DNA of 49,322 bases from positions 1 through 49,322 of the forward strand of contig QPMI01000335.1 of NCBI GenBank assembly GCA_004431415.1, in the 5' to 3' direction. This stretch comes from Cyanophora paradoxa. Its lineage: Eukaryota > Glaucocystophyceae > Cyanophorales > Cyanophoraceae. Of the stretch, positions 21,273 to 32,826 are shown in pieces. The translations under genes and the position numbers were made by a program. The notes under the pieces are model-generated. The model searched no databases. It was not told the DNA's origin and saw only the letters and a list, made by a program, of their open reading frames with translations. Every line of letters begins with the position of its first letter. The stretch's first letter is position 1.

Positions 21273-21997
21273 GTATAGGAGTGATCAGGGACAGCATGGC
21301 CGAGCCACTCGGAGGCCGGCCGAGTGCGTGAGCGCCCTCCGGTTGCGGACCGCGCGGGCGCCAGGCACTCATATGCGCTGCCAGACAATGCACACCTCTC
21401 TTATAGAGATAACAAAGCGGTGCTCCCCGGACTTGCTCCAGGACTTCGAGAGCTCGGACAGTTCCACTACAGATACGGGCCACGCGCGCTTAGGCTCCGT
21501 GCTTTCCTCATCACTTGCATAAGACTGCAAAGAGATGGAGTGAGCACCAGCGTGGACTGCAGCTGGCACCGGGAATCGAGCGCACGAGTGCTCCTTCTTC
21601 CAGAGAGAAATAACGCTTGTTCCAAGGTATGTCTGCGTGAGCAAAGACTTTCAGACCGAGCCGCGGCGCACGCCCGTTGCCGGGGGCGCCAACTCGCGCT
21701 CTGCGGAGCTGTCGTGGAGGGATGCCCCAGCTCGGCCGGCCAAGAGAGAGATAGCTCTCCCAGACCTTAGGCCCGGCCCCCGTGCCGCGCACCGAATGCT
21801 CCAGCTAGTCCACGAAATCTGTGGTTCGCCTTGTATAGGTAGCCTCGGCACTCGGCTTCTGCCGATGGCAGGCTGCCTCGGACCTCGCCTGCCTGCATCT
21901 ATGGCTGCTGTAGGAGCATGGCTTGGTCGCACCGTCTGGGTACACGTGCACGGTCCACCAAATTCTCGACCAGCAGAGCCCCGCGAGCTTTGACGTC
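21273..21997. promoter_or_regulatory. Divergent intergenic region upstream of DNAAF11
   Basis: These 725 bases separate two divergent genes. They are AT-richer than the genes (for example 21390-21420 and 21590-21620). A GGGTACAC variant of the promoter-like octamer lies at 21938-21945, about 52 nt before the DNAAF11 ATG. No coding or RNA feature was recognised. Confidence 0.4.
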
Positions 21998-24086
21998 ATG
22001 GTACGCATCACGGAGGAGCTGCTGCGGAAGCGCTCAGAGCACAACGACGGCTGCCTCTCGACCCTGAAGGAGATCACGCTCCACCAGTTCGACATCGAGA
22101 AGATAGAGCTCTTTGACAAGCTATGCCGTGGTCTAGAGATCATCTACTTGCAGAACAACCTTGTAGGGAAGCTTGGTGCGAATGTCTCCAAATTTGATGC
22201 CTGGCGCCGCTGACCGAAGCTGCGGCGCACGCAGAGAACCTTAACCGCCTGAAAGCGCTCAAGTACCTCAACATGGCCGTGAACAACATAACCAAGATAG
22301 AGGGCCTGCAGGGCTGCGAGTCGCTCGAGAAGCTGGACCTGACCTGCAACTTCGTCGACGTGGACGAGCTGGCCTCCCTGGAGTCGCTCAAGCACAATAT
22401 CTTCCTGCGCGAGCTGTGCGCGCGCCGCCGCCGCCGCCGCCGCTGCCTGCGCGCCGCGGCGCCGACGCTAGCGCCGCCGGCCGCAGGCACATGGTTGGGA
22501 ACCCGTGCACCAATTTCGAAGGCTACCGCGACTTCGTGGCCGCCGTCCTGCCGCAGCTAAGGGTGCTGGACGGCAAGGAGATCATGAAGTCGGACCGCAT
22601 CCAGGCCGTGCAGAAGCTTCCCGAGATCCGCGCCAAGCTCGCCGAGGCGGCCGAGCTCTGCAGGCAGGAGAAGGCGCTCAAGAAGCAGCAGCAGCCGCAG
22701 CAGCAACCGAGCGAGGCGAGCCGCGCCCGCCGCGCCGTGCGGCGCCGCCGCGCGCCGGCCGCTGACGCCGCGCAGGCGGGGCCCTCCAGCAGGTCCGAGG
22801 GCGCGGCCGAGGCCGGGGACAGGTCGGACGGCGGCGAGGGCACAAGCGCGGCGGCGGAGGCATCGGCGGAGGCGGCGGCGGAGGCTTCAGCGGAGGCAGC
22901 AGCAGCGACGGGCGAGGGTGCGCAGGAGGGGGGCGAGAAGGGGGAGGAGGGCGGCCAGAAGGACAACATGTACCAGGACCTGAGCGGCCCTTCGGCGGGC
23001 TGGTCCCCCGAGGCGCGGTGCGCGGGGCCCCTCCCTCGCCCGCCCCGCCCCCGCCATCCCGGCGCCTGACGGGCGGGGGCGGCAGGTGGGCGGACCACCT
23101 GAAGGCGAAGGCGGAGCGGGAGGAGCAGGAGCGGATCGCGAACGAGGCGCGGACCTTCAAGGAGCCCAAGAAGGAGAAGCGCGGCCCCGAGCTCTCCTTC
23201 ACCGAGGAGGGTCCGCCCCCCCCCGGCCCCGGCCCCGGCCCCCCGCCAGACGGGCGCCCCAGCTCCCTTCCCTCCGCGCCGGCCAACGGGGGCGGGCGGG
23301 GGGGCAGGGCTCCCGCGGCAGCGGAACGACGCGCGGTGGGACTTCAGCATCAACGAGGACGCCGCGCGCCTCAACGTCGTCGTCGACATCGCCTTCCCCA
23401 AGGCACGCCCGCCCCCACGCCCCCATGCCCGGGGGCCCGGGCGCCGCCGGGGGCTGAGGCGCGGGGGCAGTTCCTGGACACGTCGCTGATCGAGGTGGAC
23501 GTGCACCCGCGCTGGCTCAAGTGCGCCGCCAAGGGCAAGGTCATCTGCCTCACCTGGGACGAGGATGTGCGCCCGCCCCCGGCCCCGGCCCCGCCCCCGC
23601 CTCCGACGCCGACGCGGCCCCCCGCCCCCAGGTGGTGGTCGCCAAGGCCAAGGTGCTGCGCTCCACGACGACGGGCCACCTCACCTTCACCCTCCCCAAG
23701 GCCCGCCGCCCCTCCCGCGCCCCTTCTTTCGTCGCCCCCTCGAACGCGCCGCCCCCGCGCGCAGGTGAACGCCACGATCCGGGCGGCGGCGCCCCCGAAG
23801 GAGAAGGAGCTCGTCCCGAAGCAGGCCCGGCCCGACGCTCGCTTGAGCGCAGCCGAGGCCGCCCGCTCACCCGGGCCGGCTTGCGCAGGTTGCCAAGCCG
23901 GGGGAGGGGGCGGAGGAGGCGAAGGAGAACCGGCGGGAGCTGCGCGGCCCCGTGGACGTGCGGAACATCGTGCCCCGGGCGGACGCCGCCGGCTCCAAGG
24001 GGGCGGCCGCGGCCATCAAGCTCAGCGCGCCGCAGACGACGCTGCCGCCCGAGCTCGACAACCCCGAGGTGCCCCCCCTCGAGTAG
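21998..24086 (+). CDS. DNAAF11: Dynein axonemal assembly factor 11 (LRRC6, TilB-like)
   Basis: DNAAF11 is a cytoplasmic factor that helps preassemble dynein arms for motile cilia. The start at 21998 gives [18 protein letters not shown], which matches the (W/R)ITEDLIR..EHND opening of the family. SDS22-type leucine-rich repeats follow: [52 protein letters not shown]. After an intron with donor GTGCGC come the LRR cap [20 protein letters not shown] and [18 protein letters not shown] coiled, Ala/Glu/Gln-rich middle is followed by the CS-like domain: [40 protein letters not shown], and [13 protein letters not shown]. Domain order and motifs fit the family throughout. About nine short introns. The Ala/Glu low-complexity stretch near 22850-22950 seems a local expansion. 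Confidence 0.92.
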
Positions 24087-24283
24087 GCGCCCCCGGCCGC
24101 GGGCGGCGGCCAGGCCGCAGGCAGGCTAGCGAGGAGCGGTAGGCAGCAAGTTTGATACACAGGTTTTAGTCCTACGGTAGCAGTACGGCACACAAAAAAA
24201 CAAACTCTCAAGAAGCGATGGAAGAAATGCGGGTGCGATGAAATGAGAAAGGCAGGGCTTGCCCCTGCAGCGGGTTCCTCCGG

Positions 24284-26801
24284 CTACGCGGACCGGGCCT
24301 GCTTGGCGAGGTACCCCTCCTTGCCGAGCTTGCGGAGCTTGCGCTCGTCGCGCTGCTGCTCCTCGAGCGTGCATTTGTTCACCTGCGCCCCGGGTTCGAG
24401 TCCGCGCGGGCCGGTTTCGAGGCTCGCAGGGGCTCGGGGTCACCTGGGCCGCCTCGTAGTCGCCCTTGGCCAGGGCCTGCGGGCGGGGTACGGAATGAAG
24501 GGAGAGGTACACGTACAGGGGCGTGCGGGGGTACGCGAACTGTGAGGTCGGAGCGGAAGCTGACCTGCGGGGGAGGGTCAGGATTAGACGAGTAATGGCA
24601 AGGCGCGGGTACACGGACGTCGGAGGGAAGGGGGTTCTTCACGGGGACCGCCTTGATGGGCTGGATGCGCGTGCCCCTTCAGCGCCCCGGTACCCCTGCA
24701 CGCGCGGCCCCCCGCACCTGGTCCTTCTGCATGTCCCAGTAGACCTTGTCGCCGAACTTCACTTTGTCCAGCCACGAGCTGGGAGGGGCTCAGCGCCGAG
24801 GCGGGGGCGTCAGGCGGGGCGGGGCGGGGCGGGGCGGACCCGTCGCCCTCCGCCAGCACCTCGTCGCCCTCGTCGGGCGCCTGCGCGCGCCCTCGCGCTT
24901 AGGAGGGCGGCGCCCGGGGCTGGGCCCGGGGTGGCGGCGCCTGCTCGGGGGCCGGGGCGGCGTCGCCCTCGTCGAGGTCGAGGCGGTAGATGCGGGCGAC
25001 GAAGTAGTCGGAGGGCGTCTTCGCGCTGCCGAGGGGAGGGGGTGAGGGGAGGCGCAGGGGCGAGGAGGGGAACGGGAGGGGCGAGGACCTCCGGAAGAAG
25101 GACATGAACCAGCTGCGGGGCGGGGATCAGTGGGGTAGGGGAAGGGCAGAGGCAGCGGGAAGGAACGAGGGCACCCGGGCTCGTCGGGGTTGAACTTGAC
25201 GACGGCGAGGAGCTTGTTGCGCTCGTCCACGAAATGCATCGTGCCCTGCCCGGGCGCCCCAGCTCAGTCCGGGGCGGAAGAACGAGACGGGACGGGGAGC
25301 GGTGCGGGGTAGAGACGGCGCGCGCACCTGGACGTTGGCGATACGCTCGCCGTAGAAGATGCCGTCGAGACGGAAGGCCGGCATGTCCCACCGGATCTGC
25401 CCCGCCCCGCCCCGCCGCCGCTCAGCCCGGGCGCCCCCAGGCCGGGCCGGCGGCGGCTCGGGGGCGGGCGGACCGTCGTGCCGTCGGGGAAGGTCGCGTG
25501 GTGCTCCCCGACGTGAGTCACGCGCACTGCGGCGGCGCGGTGAGGCAGGGCGCGCCTCCCGGCGCGGCCTTGAGAGCAGCGGACCGTAGTTGCCGCGGAC
25601 GGCGGCGCCGAGCTGCATGAAGCCGTGCAGGTGGTACGGCGCCGACCCGGGGCCCCGCACGTCGAAGTGGGAGACGGGGGGGTCTGCGGGGGCGTGAGGG
25701 CCGGGCGGCGGCGCTGGGCGCGGGGCCGGGGGCGGGGCCGCACGGTGCGAGGTCTGCTCGCAGTAGACCTCGGAGCCGTCGGGCCAGCCGGCCTGGAAGG
25801 TCTCGCCCAAGATCGGGTTGAACGGCTTCTTCGGGCTTCGCGGCGCGGCGCGGCGCGGCGCTCAGCGGGGCGGCCGTGGCGGAGGGGCGCGGGCTCGCTC
25901 ACTCCTTGATGTCCCTGTGCAGCCCGGCGATTGCGAAGGCCACTGTGTACTTCATGCGCTCCACGGGATCCTTCTCGGCCAGCGCCTTCTTCAGCAGGTC
26001 GTGGTACGTCCAGAACTCCTGCAGCGCCGCCAATCGACGGTCGGTCAGCATTCGTGGTCGGTCCGGCAGGAACGGCCCCCCGCTCACCGTCATGCGCTCG
26101 AGGAAGGAGCTTTTGTTTTGTTGGGAAAAACAAAAAGAAAGAGTTTGAAGCATCAGCGGAGGCTCCGAGGCTCGCGCGTCGCCTTGCGGGGCAAACGGCA
26201 CCGAGGCTCGAACAGCCGAACCTGCGCGCGCAGAGCGGAGCCTTCAGTCGACAAGCCGAGAATGATGCACATTGAATTGCATTCGAGCGTACCGGAAGGC
26301 TGGTGTTGGCCACGTCTCCGCCAGAGAGGAATTGATAACCCTGCATTCATTCATGCGAGGCGGCCGAGCGTCCCGGCGCTCGGAGGCGCTTAGCGCCATT
26401 TAAAGCGACGCACCAGGTTGCGCACGAACTCGAAGCAAACCTTTCCTGTGCCGGCGAATCGTCAGCGGCGCGCGCCGTGCTTCGTTCAGATTGCGTGGCG
26501 CACGCTGCTCTGCAAGCTCGACGTCACTCATATATCTCATACCGCCTGCTTGGCCGCGCTCCTTACTGCTCTCGGCGCCCTCCATCTCTGCTAGCAGCTT
26601 CTTTTCCTCGGCAGTCACATCGGCGCCTGAACGAATTTCAGCTGCATGCATACCAGCGCCTGAACACGTCAGCTACGCACTGCCAGTCGTCGAATTCGCT
26701 TTCACCGCAGCGTCATTGATCTTCTTCTTCTGTTCATAGGAGCGCTCGAACGCCGGCGATGCCCTGGATGCGTCACTATCTGCTGGCGGAGCGAGGCTCA
26801 T
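24284..26801 (-). CDS. Oxysterol-binding protein (OSBP/ORP family)
   Basis: ORPs exchange sterols and phosphoinositides between membranes. The start at 26801 gives MSLAPPADSDASRASPAFER. Splicing leads through DVTAEEKKLLAEMEGAESSK and KVCFEFVRNLGYQFLSGGDV to ANTSLPVRLFEPRSFLERMT, the usual lid and first strand of the ORP domain. A 69-nt intron removes an open but non-coding stretch (26023-26091), joining ERMT to EFWTYHDLLKKALAEKDPVE. The core follows: KPFNPILGETFQAGW, then EQTSHHPPVSHF, the family fingerprint, created by splicing at 25740. GSAPYHLHGFMQLG, QGTMHFVDERNKLLAVVKFN and a basic C-terminal helix (EEQQRDERKLRKLGKE) complete it. No PH domain or FFAT motif is visible, so it is a short ORP. 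About fourteen introns. Confidence 0.92.
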
Positions 26802-27108
26802 CGTTTCCTAGCTGTACCGGACCAGCTGGATGCCAGCCGCTGAAGCTTTTTGGCAGCAGCGACCTTCGTGCGTGTACTCCCCCTTGGCTGGCAAAACTGC
26901 GGCAAACAGTGGTGAACATCGCTGTCGGCCGCCAGTTGTGAGCCTAGCGCGTCTGTGATGCTGCGAGCGTCTATTGATACCGCGCGCGGCGGCCCGACGT
27001 CGACCGAGCTCTGCGGCGGTTCAGTCGAACATTCAGTCGAACATGAGTCGATAGATCGACGGTCCCGAGATTGAAATCAGCGAATTCTACTATAAGAGCG
27101 CATTCGGG
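26802..27108. promoter_or_regulatory. Divergent promoter region, OSBP / FKBP-TPR
   Basis: This 307-base gap separates two divergent starts. On the OSBP side CCGGTACAG ends 11 nt before the ATG, another copy of the GGTACAG core. On the FKBP side CTATAAGAG lies about 17 nt before the ATG and resembles a TATA box; its position so close to the start codon would require a very short leader. Confidence 0.4.
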
Positions 27109-28666
27109 ATGGCGATCGGTGACGACGGCGCAGCAGGCGCCGTGCAGCGGATTGCGGACCTGGACGACGACGGCGCCCTCTCGTGCGCGCTTCTCCAAAC
27201 CTCATTCTTTCTTGGACGAGTTTGATCCTCGCCCAGGGATGCCGAGGGCGGCAGCGTGGAGCCCGAGCTCGAGGACCTGGACCGGGAGCTCGTGGAGGCG
27301 GAGTGGCAGGAGGGAGACGCCGCCTGCTCGCTCGCAGTGCGTGGAGTTCGAAAGCTTGTTACCGCCGTGGGCGAGGGTCTTCCGATCGGCGAGGACTGGC
27401 GCAACATCCGCGGCTCGCGCTTTTCCTCCTCGCCTGGCCATGGCCATGGTCTCATGAACCGCGCGCTCAATCCTCTGCTGCGCAGGCCACGTCGCCATCA
27501 GCCTCGCGCGTCCCCGCGCGCCGCTCATCTCTACGACCCGCGGGCCCCGTCGCTCCAACCAGCCGACGTCCATCCACCTCGGTGCTGTCGACGTCGACGT
27601 CGGCGTCGCGCGGGCGCCTCGCTCTCCCCCGACCGCCAAGCTGACGCGTGGGCAGACGAGCTGCTCCCCGGCGTGCAGCTTGCGCTCCTGTCGATGCGCG
27701 TTGGGGAGCGCGCCGTGTTCTGGATCGCCCCACCCCTCGCATACGACGCCCTCGGGGAGCCCTCGGTCGGCATACCCCCCAACGCGGCGCTGAAGGTGCC
27801 GCTCTCTCTCGCCCCTACCCGCCCCGTTCCCGTCACCGAAACCACCCAGGTCTGGATCCACCTCGTCGGCGCCGAGCCCCCCGCCGAGGTCCCCTCCCGC
27901 TGTGCCCCCCGCTGCATTCGCCGGCCGACGGGAGGCAGGCGCCGCTGCCGCCGGGCGGGAGCCTCGAGGAGCGGCTCGCAAAGGCGGAGGAGTGCCGCGC
28001 GGAGGGCAAGGGCCACTTCGAGCGCGGGGCGTTCCGGCAGGCCGCCAAGTGCTTCAACAGGGTGCCCCCGTTCCCTCCGCCCGCCGGCGCCCAGCGCACC
28101 GACCGACACCTGCGCAGGGCCTGGCTCAGCTGGTGGGCGCCAACCTGCCCGACACACCCGAACGCCGGGAGCTCGCCGCGGTACCCGCGCCCCGGTCCCG
28201 GGCTACCTTTCCCCACAAACCGTCGAGCAGGCGCTCCGGACCAACGCGGCGGCGGCGGAGCTGAGGCTCGGGGCGCACGCGAAGGCCGCCGGCCTCTGCG
28301 AGCAGGCGCGCCTGCGGCTCGGGCCGGCCTCGCGGGGCGTGCGGCCGCTCACGGGCGCCGGGCCGGGGCGCAGGTGCTGCGGGACTTCCCGGGGCGGGCG
28401 AAGGCGCGCTACCTGCGGGCGGCGGCGTGGGCGGCGGGGCCGGCCCCGGGCCCGCCGCCGCCGCCGCTGAGCTCGCCGCCCTCGCCCGCGAGCTCCCCGC
28501 CGACCCCCTGGCACGCCCCGCCCGCCCCGCCCGCCTTCGGGCTCGGGCGCCGCCTGCTGAGCGGCCGGGGGCGCAGGTGCGGGAGCGGCTGGCGGAGGCG
28601 CGGGCGCGGGCGGCCGAGGAGGAGCGGCGCGCCCGCGCCGCCATGGCCGGCTTCCTCCTCCGCTGA
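27109..28666 (+). CDS. FKBP-type peptidyl-prolyl isomerase-like protein with TPR region
   Basis: The start at 27109 gives MAIGDDGAAGAVQRIADLDD; an intron joins it to DAEGGSVEPELEDLDREL and EWQEGDA. The FKBP domain is recognisable from DELLPGVQLALLSMRVGERA, VFWIAPPLAYDALGEP and VGIPPNAAL, which match the second half of FKBPs; the first half (HVAISLARPRAP) is poorly conserved. Downstream are helical segments LEERLAKAEECRAEGKGHFE, RGAFRQAAKCFN, VEQALRTNAAAAELRLGAHA and LRDFPGRAKARYLRAAAW. These have the spacing of three TPRs, followed by a basic C-terminal helix (RLAEARARAAEEERRARAAM). The layout is that of FKBP6/AIP-type Hsp90 co-chaperones, in which the isomerase site is often inactive; I cannot confirm activity here. 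Exons in the 27340-27530 region are uncertain. Confidence 0.78.
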
Positions 28667-28943
28667 CGTCGACCTCGCAAGTGCAAGGCGGCCCGCGCTT
28701 TCCTCGTAGTTCGTAGTGGATTACAGCATAGCGATCTCGAAAAACAGTAGGAGATACACGTGGGGCGAATAACTTAAGCTACAGGTTCGCTACGGTCGAA
28801 TAACTTACACTATAAGATGGCTGGGGGCGAGTAATCACCCTTTCGGAAAGAAGACAGCAGCCCGGAGGGAAAATGGGCGGGGTTTATGTAAACGGACTCG
28901 GCTCGCCAGGTCGTGCCGACTCGGCTCAATACTATGATGGCAC

Positions 28944-30263
28944 TCATTTATGCCGTCGCGTCCGCTCTTTACTTGCAGGGGTCAGGCCCTCGTGAGCTCC
29001 TTCCACGCCTGGGTCGCAAAAGAGGTCAGAAACGAAGGAAGCGGAGAGGGCGGACGCCAGGGAAAGCACCAGCAGCGTGGCCCAGGCGGGGGTCGCTAAG
29101 GAGAGAAGCCTCTGCGCGGAGGCCGTCAGGGGAAGGCGGGCGGCGCAGCGGGGAGGGCGGCTCGCCTGCGGCTCCGAAGCCGCCCGCCCGAGCTGAGGCT
29201 CGGCCACCGGGAAGCCTGAGGCGGGGCTCGGGCGTCCCTACACAGGCGAAGCGGGCCCCGGAGAGGGGCGCGGGGGCGGCGCACCGAGCTGCTGCCGACA
29301 GATATCGGAGAGGGGCGGTGGCCCGCCCCTCGCGCGCTTCGGGAACCGTTGCGCGAACAGCGGCGCCAGCTGCGCCCGCCGGCTCTCAGACGGGACGACG
29401 GGCGGGCGGGCGGCCCGGCGGGGGCACAGAGGCACGCACGTCCACCGCGCCGCGGACGGTCGCGCCGGAGAGCTGCTGGAGGAGGCGCAGCGCCTGCGGG
29501 GGCGAGCCTACGTGAGGGGCGCGCGGGCGGAAGGAGGGGGGTACGGACATCCTGGGCCCCGGAGCCGCAGACGATCTTCGAGACCTTGGGATCCTCGAGG
29601 ATAGACCTGGGGCGGGGCAGCCGATCGGTCCGGCGCGTGGAGCCGATGAAAGAATTAGAAACATACGCGAGCGGCTGAGGAAGAACGAGGCGGCCGTCCC
29701 GCGCCCCGAAGGACCAGACGACGCAGTATGAGGCCGTGGACGTGACGACCGTCGCGGAGCCGGCGGGGGCCTGCGGGGCGTATCGGGATGCAGAACCGAC
29801 GCTCGAATGATCTCGAGGGTGCGCACGAGCTCGCTCTGCGCCCAGAAGAGGGTCAGGCCGACTGCCGGCGTGCGGTCCCTTTGCATGGACTCGTACAACC
29901 AGCCTTTGCACTCGAACGCCTGGGCGCGCGGGGGGCGTGAGGCACGGGAAATCAAGAAGAGAGAATCGCGCGCACCCGCCGGCTGACGCATTCGATCAGC
30001 TCGACGTGCCCCGGAAAAGTCGCCGGGGCCGCATCGAGCTCGACCTCGTCACGGTCAGGCTGAGCTCGAGGGCAACCCGCTTTCAAGCAGAAGTGCGCAG
30101 ACGACTCTGAAATCCGCTGAAATTTGGGAGAGGACGTGCACGGCCCCCAACCGGCGAGGCTCGACCCGCACGCTGACGCGACGGGGAAGGCTGACTGCGA
30201 AAGTAGGCCGGCTCCGCTCGGCACAATGACCTGTCCGACCCCATAAATGTCGCTCGGGGCCAT
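28944..30263 (-). CDS. 3'-5' exonuclease-domain protein (EXD1/RNase D-like), catalytic residues apparently lost
   Basis: The start at 30263 gives MAPSDIYGVGQ. Splicing leads through HFCLKAGCPRAQPD, DAAPATFPGHVELIECVSRR and AFECKGWLYESMQRDRTPAV, then a DEDD exonuclease-like fold. Its elements are ATVVTSTASYCVVWSFGARD where a DxE strand is expected, SILEDPKVSKIVCGSGAQDV (the usual 'ledpkv.Kv.h....D' segment), ALRLLQQLSGATVRGAVDVR, a PLSDICRQQLG helix and RPLTASAQRLLSLATPAWAT. In active enzymes the last motif reads YAAxDAxxLL. Here Tyr and Asp are absent, and the first D and E are also missing, so it looks like a pseudo-exonuclease. EXD1-type proteins also lack activity in some animals. Family assignment is moderately sure; exon limits are approximate. 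Confidence 0.6.
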
Positions 30264-30553
30264 GTCGTCACGACGTCGGCTTCCCCGCGCGCTGCGCGCT
30301 GTGCGCCGAGGCTTCGGAGGCTGCCGCCACGGTTTATGGATGCCGATCCTATGTGCGAAAAGATGATCCAATGCTTGAAAGAGCTGCGAGGGCCCGTCTA
30401 AGCGTAACTGCTGCCTTCCGACTGTGTACCCGTCTGCACAGGGGGGGAGAAGCAAGCGCACGCTTGTATCTCGAGCCAGTGCACAGGCCGCCGCGCAGGC
30501 CCCGTTCGTAGACGCCCGGCTTCGCCGTAAAGCAAATACCCGCAGAAGCAAGT
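30264..30553. promoter_or_regulatory. Divergent promoter region, exonuclease-like / ferrochelatase
   Basis: The 290 bases between the two divergent starts hold no recognised gene. GTGTACCC (the inverse of GGGTACAC) lies at 30424-30431, followed by a short G run at 30440-30447. Confidence 0.35.
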
Positions 30554-32670
30554 ATGGCGTTCCTCGGCTCCGCCGTCGCCGGGCCCAGCTGCAGCCGCGC
30601 GACCCCGCTCCGCGCGCGCTCCTCCGCCGAGCACGTCTGCCCCCTGCGTTCGTCCGCTCGCCAGGTGATGCCGTCGCGAGCCGCCCCTGCGCCCCTGCCC
30701 ACACAATCATAGGCAAGATTCACTCACACCCCAATCTCCTGCAGGAGGCCCAGTCCGGCGAGGCCCGCTCGTTTTTCGGCGAGGCCGCGGAATCTTCTTC
30801 CAACAGCCGCTTCTTCGGCGCTCGCCCCGCTCGCCGGATCGCAGCGGCGGCCCAGCCGACCTCTCGTCTGGAAATCAGCGCCAGCTCGGTTGCTGCCGAG
30901 AGCTCGGAGCAGACCTCGCAGCCTGCGACTACCAGCTCTAAGACAGAGCGTGTCGGCGTTCTGCTGCTGAACCTCGGTGGCCCCGAGCGCCTGGAGGACG
31001 TCCGGCCCTTCCTGTACAACCTGTTTGCGGACCCCGACATCATTCGGCTGCCGCTGCCGTTCCTTCAGAAGCCCCTCGGCTATCTCATCTCCACCGTCCG
31101 CTCGAAGAAGTCGCAGGAGGCGTACAAGTCCATCGGCGGCGGGTCGCCCATCCGCCGCATCACCGAGGCCCAGGCCGCGGAGCTCGTCGACACCCTGCGC
31201 GAGCGGGTGCCGCGAATCTCTCTCTTCTCTTTCTCTTTCCGGCGTCCGACGGCGGCGGCGCAGGGCCTGAAGAACGCCAAGGTGTACGTCGGCATGCGCT
31301 ACTGGCACCCGTACACCGATGAGGCGATCGAGGAGATCAAGCGCGACGGGATCACCAAGCTCGTCGTTCTTCCTCTCTACCCGCAGGTGCCCGCGGCGCG
31401 GCCCTTCTCCGCAATCCCTCGCCAGGCCGCCGATCGCCGGCCCGCCGCAGTTCTCCATTTCCACCTCGGGCTCGTCGTTCCGCCAGCTCGAGAAGCTGTG
31501 GCAGGTGCCGCTCGCCACTTTCCTCCCCTCGCGGGGCCTTCCTGACGCCGGCGCGCGCCACAGGAGGACCCCGCGCTCGCGGACATTGAGATGACGGTCA
31601 TCCCGTCGTACCCGACGCGCGCCGGCTACGTGAAGGCCCAGGCGGACCTCATCCGCAAGGAGCTCGAGCAGTTCCCCGACCCCGAGGCCGTGCGCCGCCC
31701 CGCCCGCCCCACCCCGCGCCGCGCGCTCCGATCGCCTCGGCTCACGCGGCGGCGGCGCAGGCGCACATCTTCTTCAGCGCGCACGGCGTGCCGCAGAGCT
31801 ACGTGGAGCAGGCGGGCGACCCGTACCAGCGCGAGGTGGAGGAGTGCGTCGAGGCCATCATGCGGGAGCTGAACGTGCGCCGTGCCCTCTCTCGACCCCC
31901 TCGCGCCCCCGCTCAGCCGTCCATGCAGGTTGAGAACAAGTTCACGCTGGCGTACCAGAGCCGCGTGGGGCCCGTCGAGTGGCTCAAGCCGTACACGGAG
32001 GACACCATCGAGGCGCTCGGCGCCAAGTGCGCTCCCCGGCCCCAGCGCCCCACCGTCATCCCATCCTTCCTTAGCGCGGCGCGCGCGTAGGGGCATCAAG
32101 GACCTGTGCGTCATCCCCATCTCGTTCGTCTCGGAGCACATCGAGACCCTCGAGGAGGTGCGCTCTCCTCGTTCCTGCACGAGCTTTCGTGTTCGAACGC
32201 GGGGAGGCAGATCGACCAGGAGTACCGCGAGCTGGCGGAGGAGAACGGCGTGGAGCGGTGGCGCCGCGTTCCGGCCCTGGACACGTACCCCGCGTTCATC
32301 GAGGACCTCGCCAGCATGGTCGAGGAGGCCCTCCGCCAGGTGCCCTCCGCGCCCTTTTCGGAGAACTGTCCCCGGCCGGTCTCGAACCCGTGTCCCCGCG
32401 CGCGCGCAGCCGAACGTGAGCATCCACGACGCGATGGACAGCGTGCGCCTGACGGTGACGAGGAAGCTCCCGATGGGCGTCCAGCCCCAGAGCCTCGCCG
32501 ACTGGGGCTTCACCGACTCGGCCGAGGTGCCCCCACCCGCCGCCCCGCCCCCTATTTTGAGCTAGGGCGCGTCTGACATCGTCCGGCAGGTCATCAACGG
32601 GCGCCTGGCGATGATTGCCTTCGTCGTGCTCATCAGCCAGTTCCTCTCCGGCCACCTCCAGTGGAAGTGA
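30554..32670 (+). CDS. Ferrochelatase, plastid precursor with C-terminal chlorophyll-binding-like helix
   Basis: Ferrochelatase inserts ferrous iron into protoporphyrin IX to make haem. The start at 30554 gives [20 protein letters not shown], a Phe-bearing plastid transit peptide that continues through [11 protein letters not shown] and [11 protein letters not shown]. The enzyme begins [20 protein letters not shown] and continues [84 protein letters not shown] (catalytic His), [11 protein letters not shown]-type segment [20 protein letters not shown] and [17 protein letters not shown] (catalytic Glu). There is no iron-sulfur cluster tail. The last exon, [20 protein letters not shown], is the NGRLAM chlorophyll a/b-binding-like helix seen on cyanobacterial and plant ferrochelatase 2. 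About eleven introns. Confidence 0.95.
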
Positions 32671-32826
32671 GCGCCGCGCCCCCGCGCGCGCGCCCGGCCC
32701 CCCGGGCGCCCCTTTCAAGTGTCCCCGCCTTTCGTGTCGTATTGCGGAGCCGCCCGCCGCGGCCCGCGTAGTCTAGGCTATGGTATGCAAATGCTACGCG
32801 TATAATGCATGTGATTCGCCTTCGGG

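Noticed and set aside
24385-24410. tRNA T-arm-like GGGTTCGAGTCC and similar TTCGAACC strings in several introns (also near 1310, 13520, 32375, 38693)
   Set aside because: No acceptor stem, D-arm or anticodon arm lies at the right distance; the upstream sequence is OSBP coding. The strings sit 10-25 nt before intron ends and are better read as TCGAAC-type branch motifs.
26023-26091. Open stretch encoding SGGPFLPDRPRMLTD in the OSBP gene
   Set aside because: It is flanked by GTGAGC and CTGCAG and contains CTGACC; removing it joins ERMT to EFWTYHDLL exactly as in other ORPs, so it is an intron that happens to be open.
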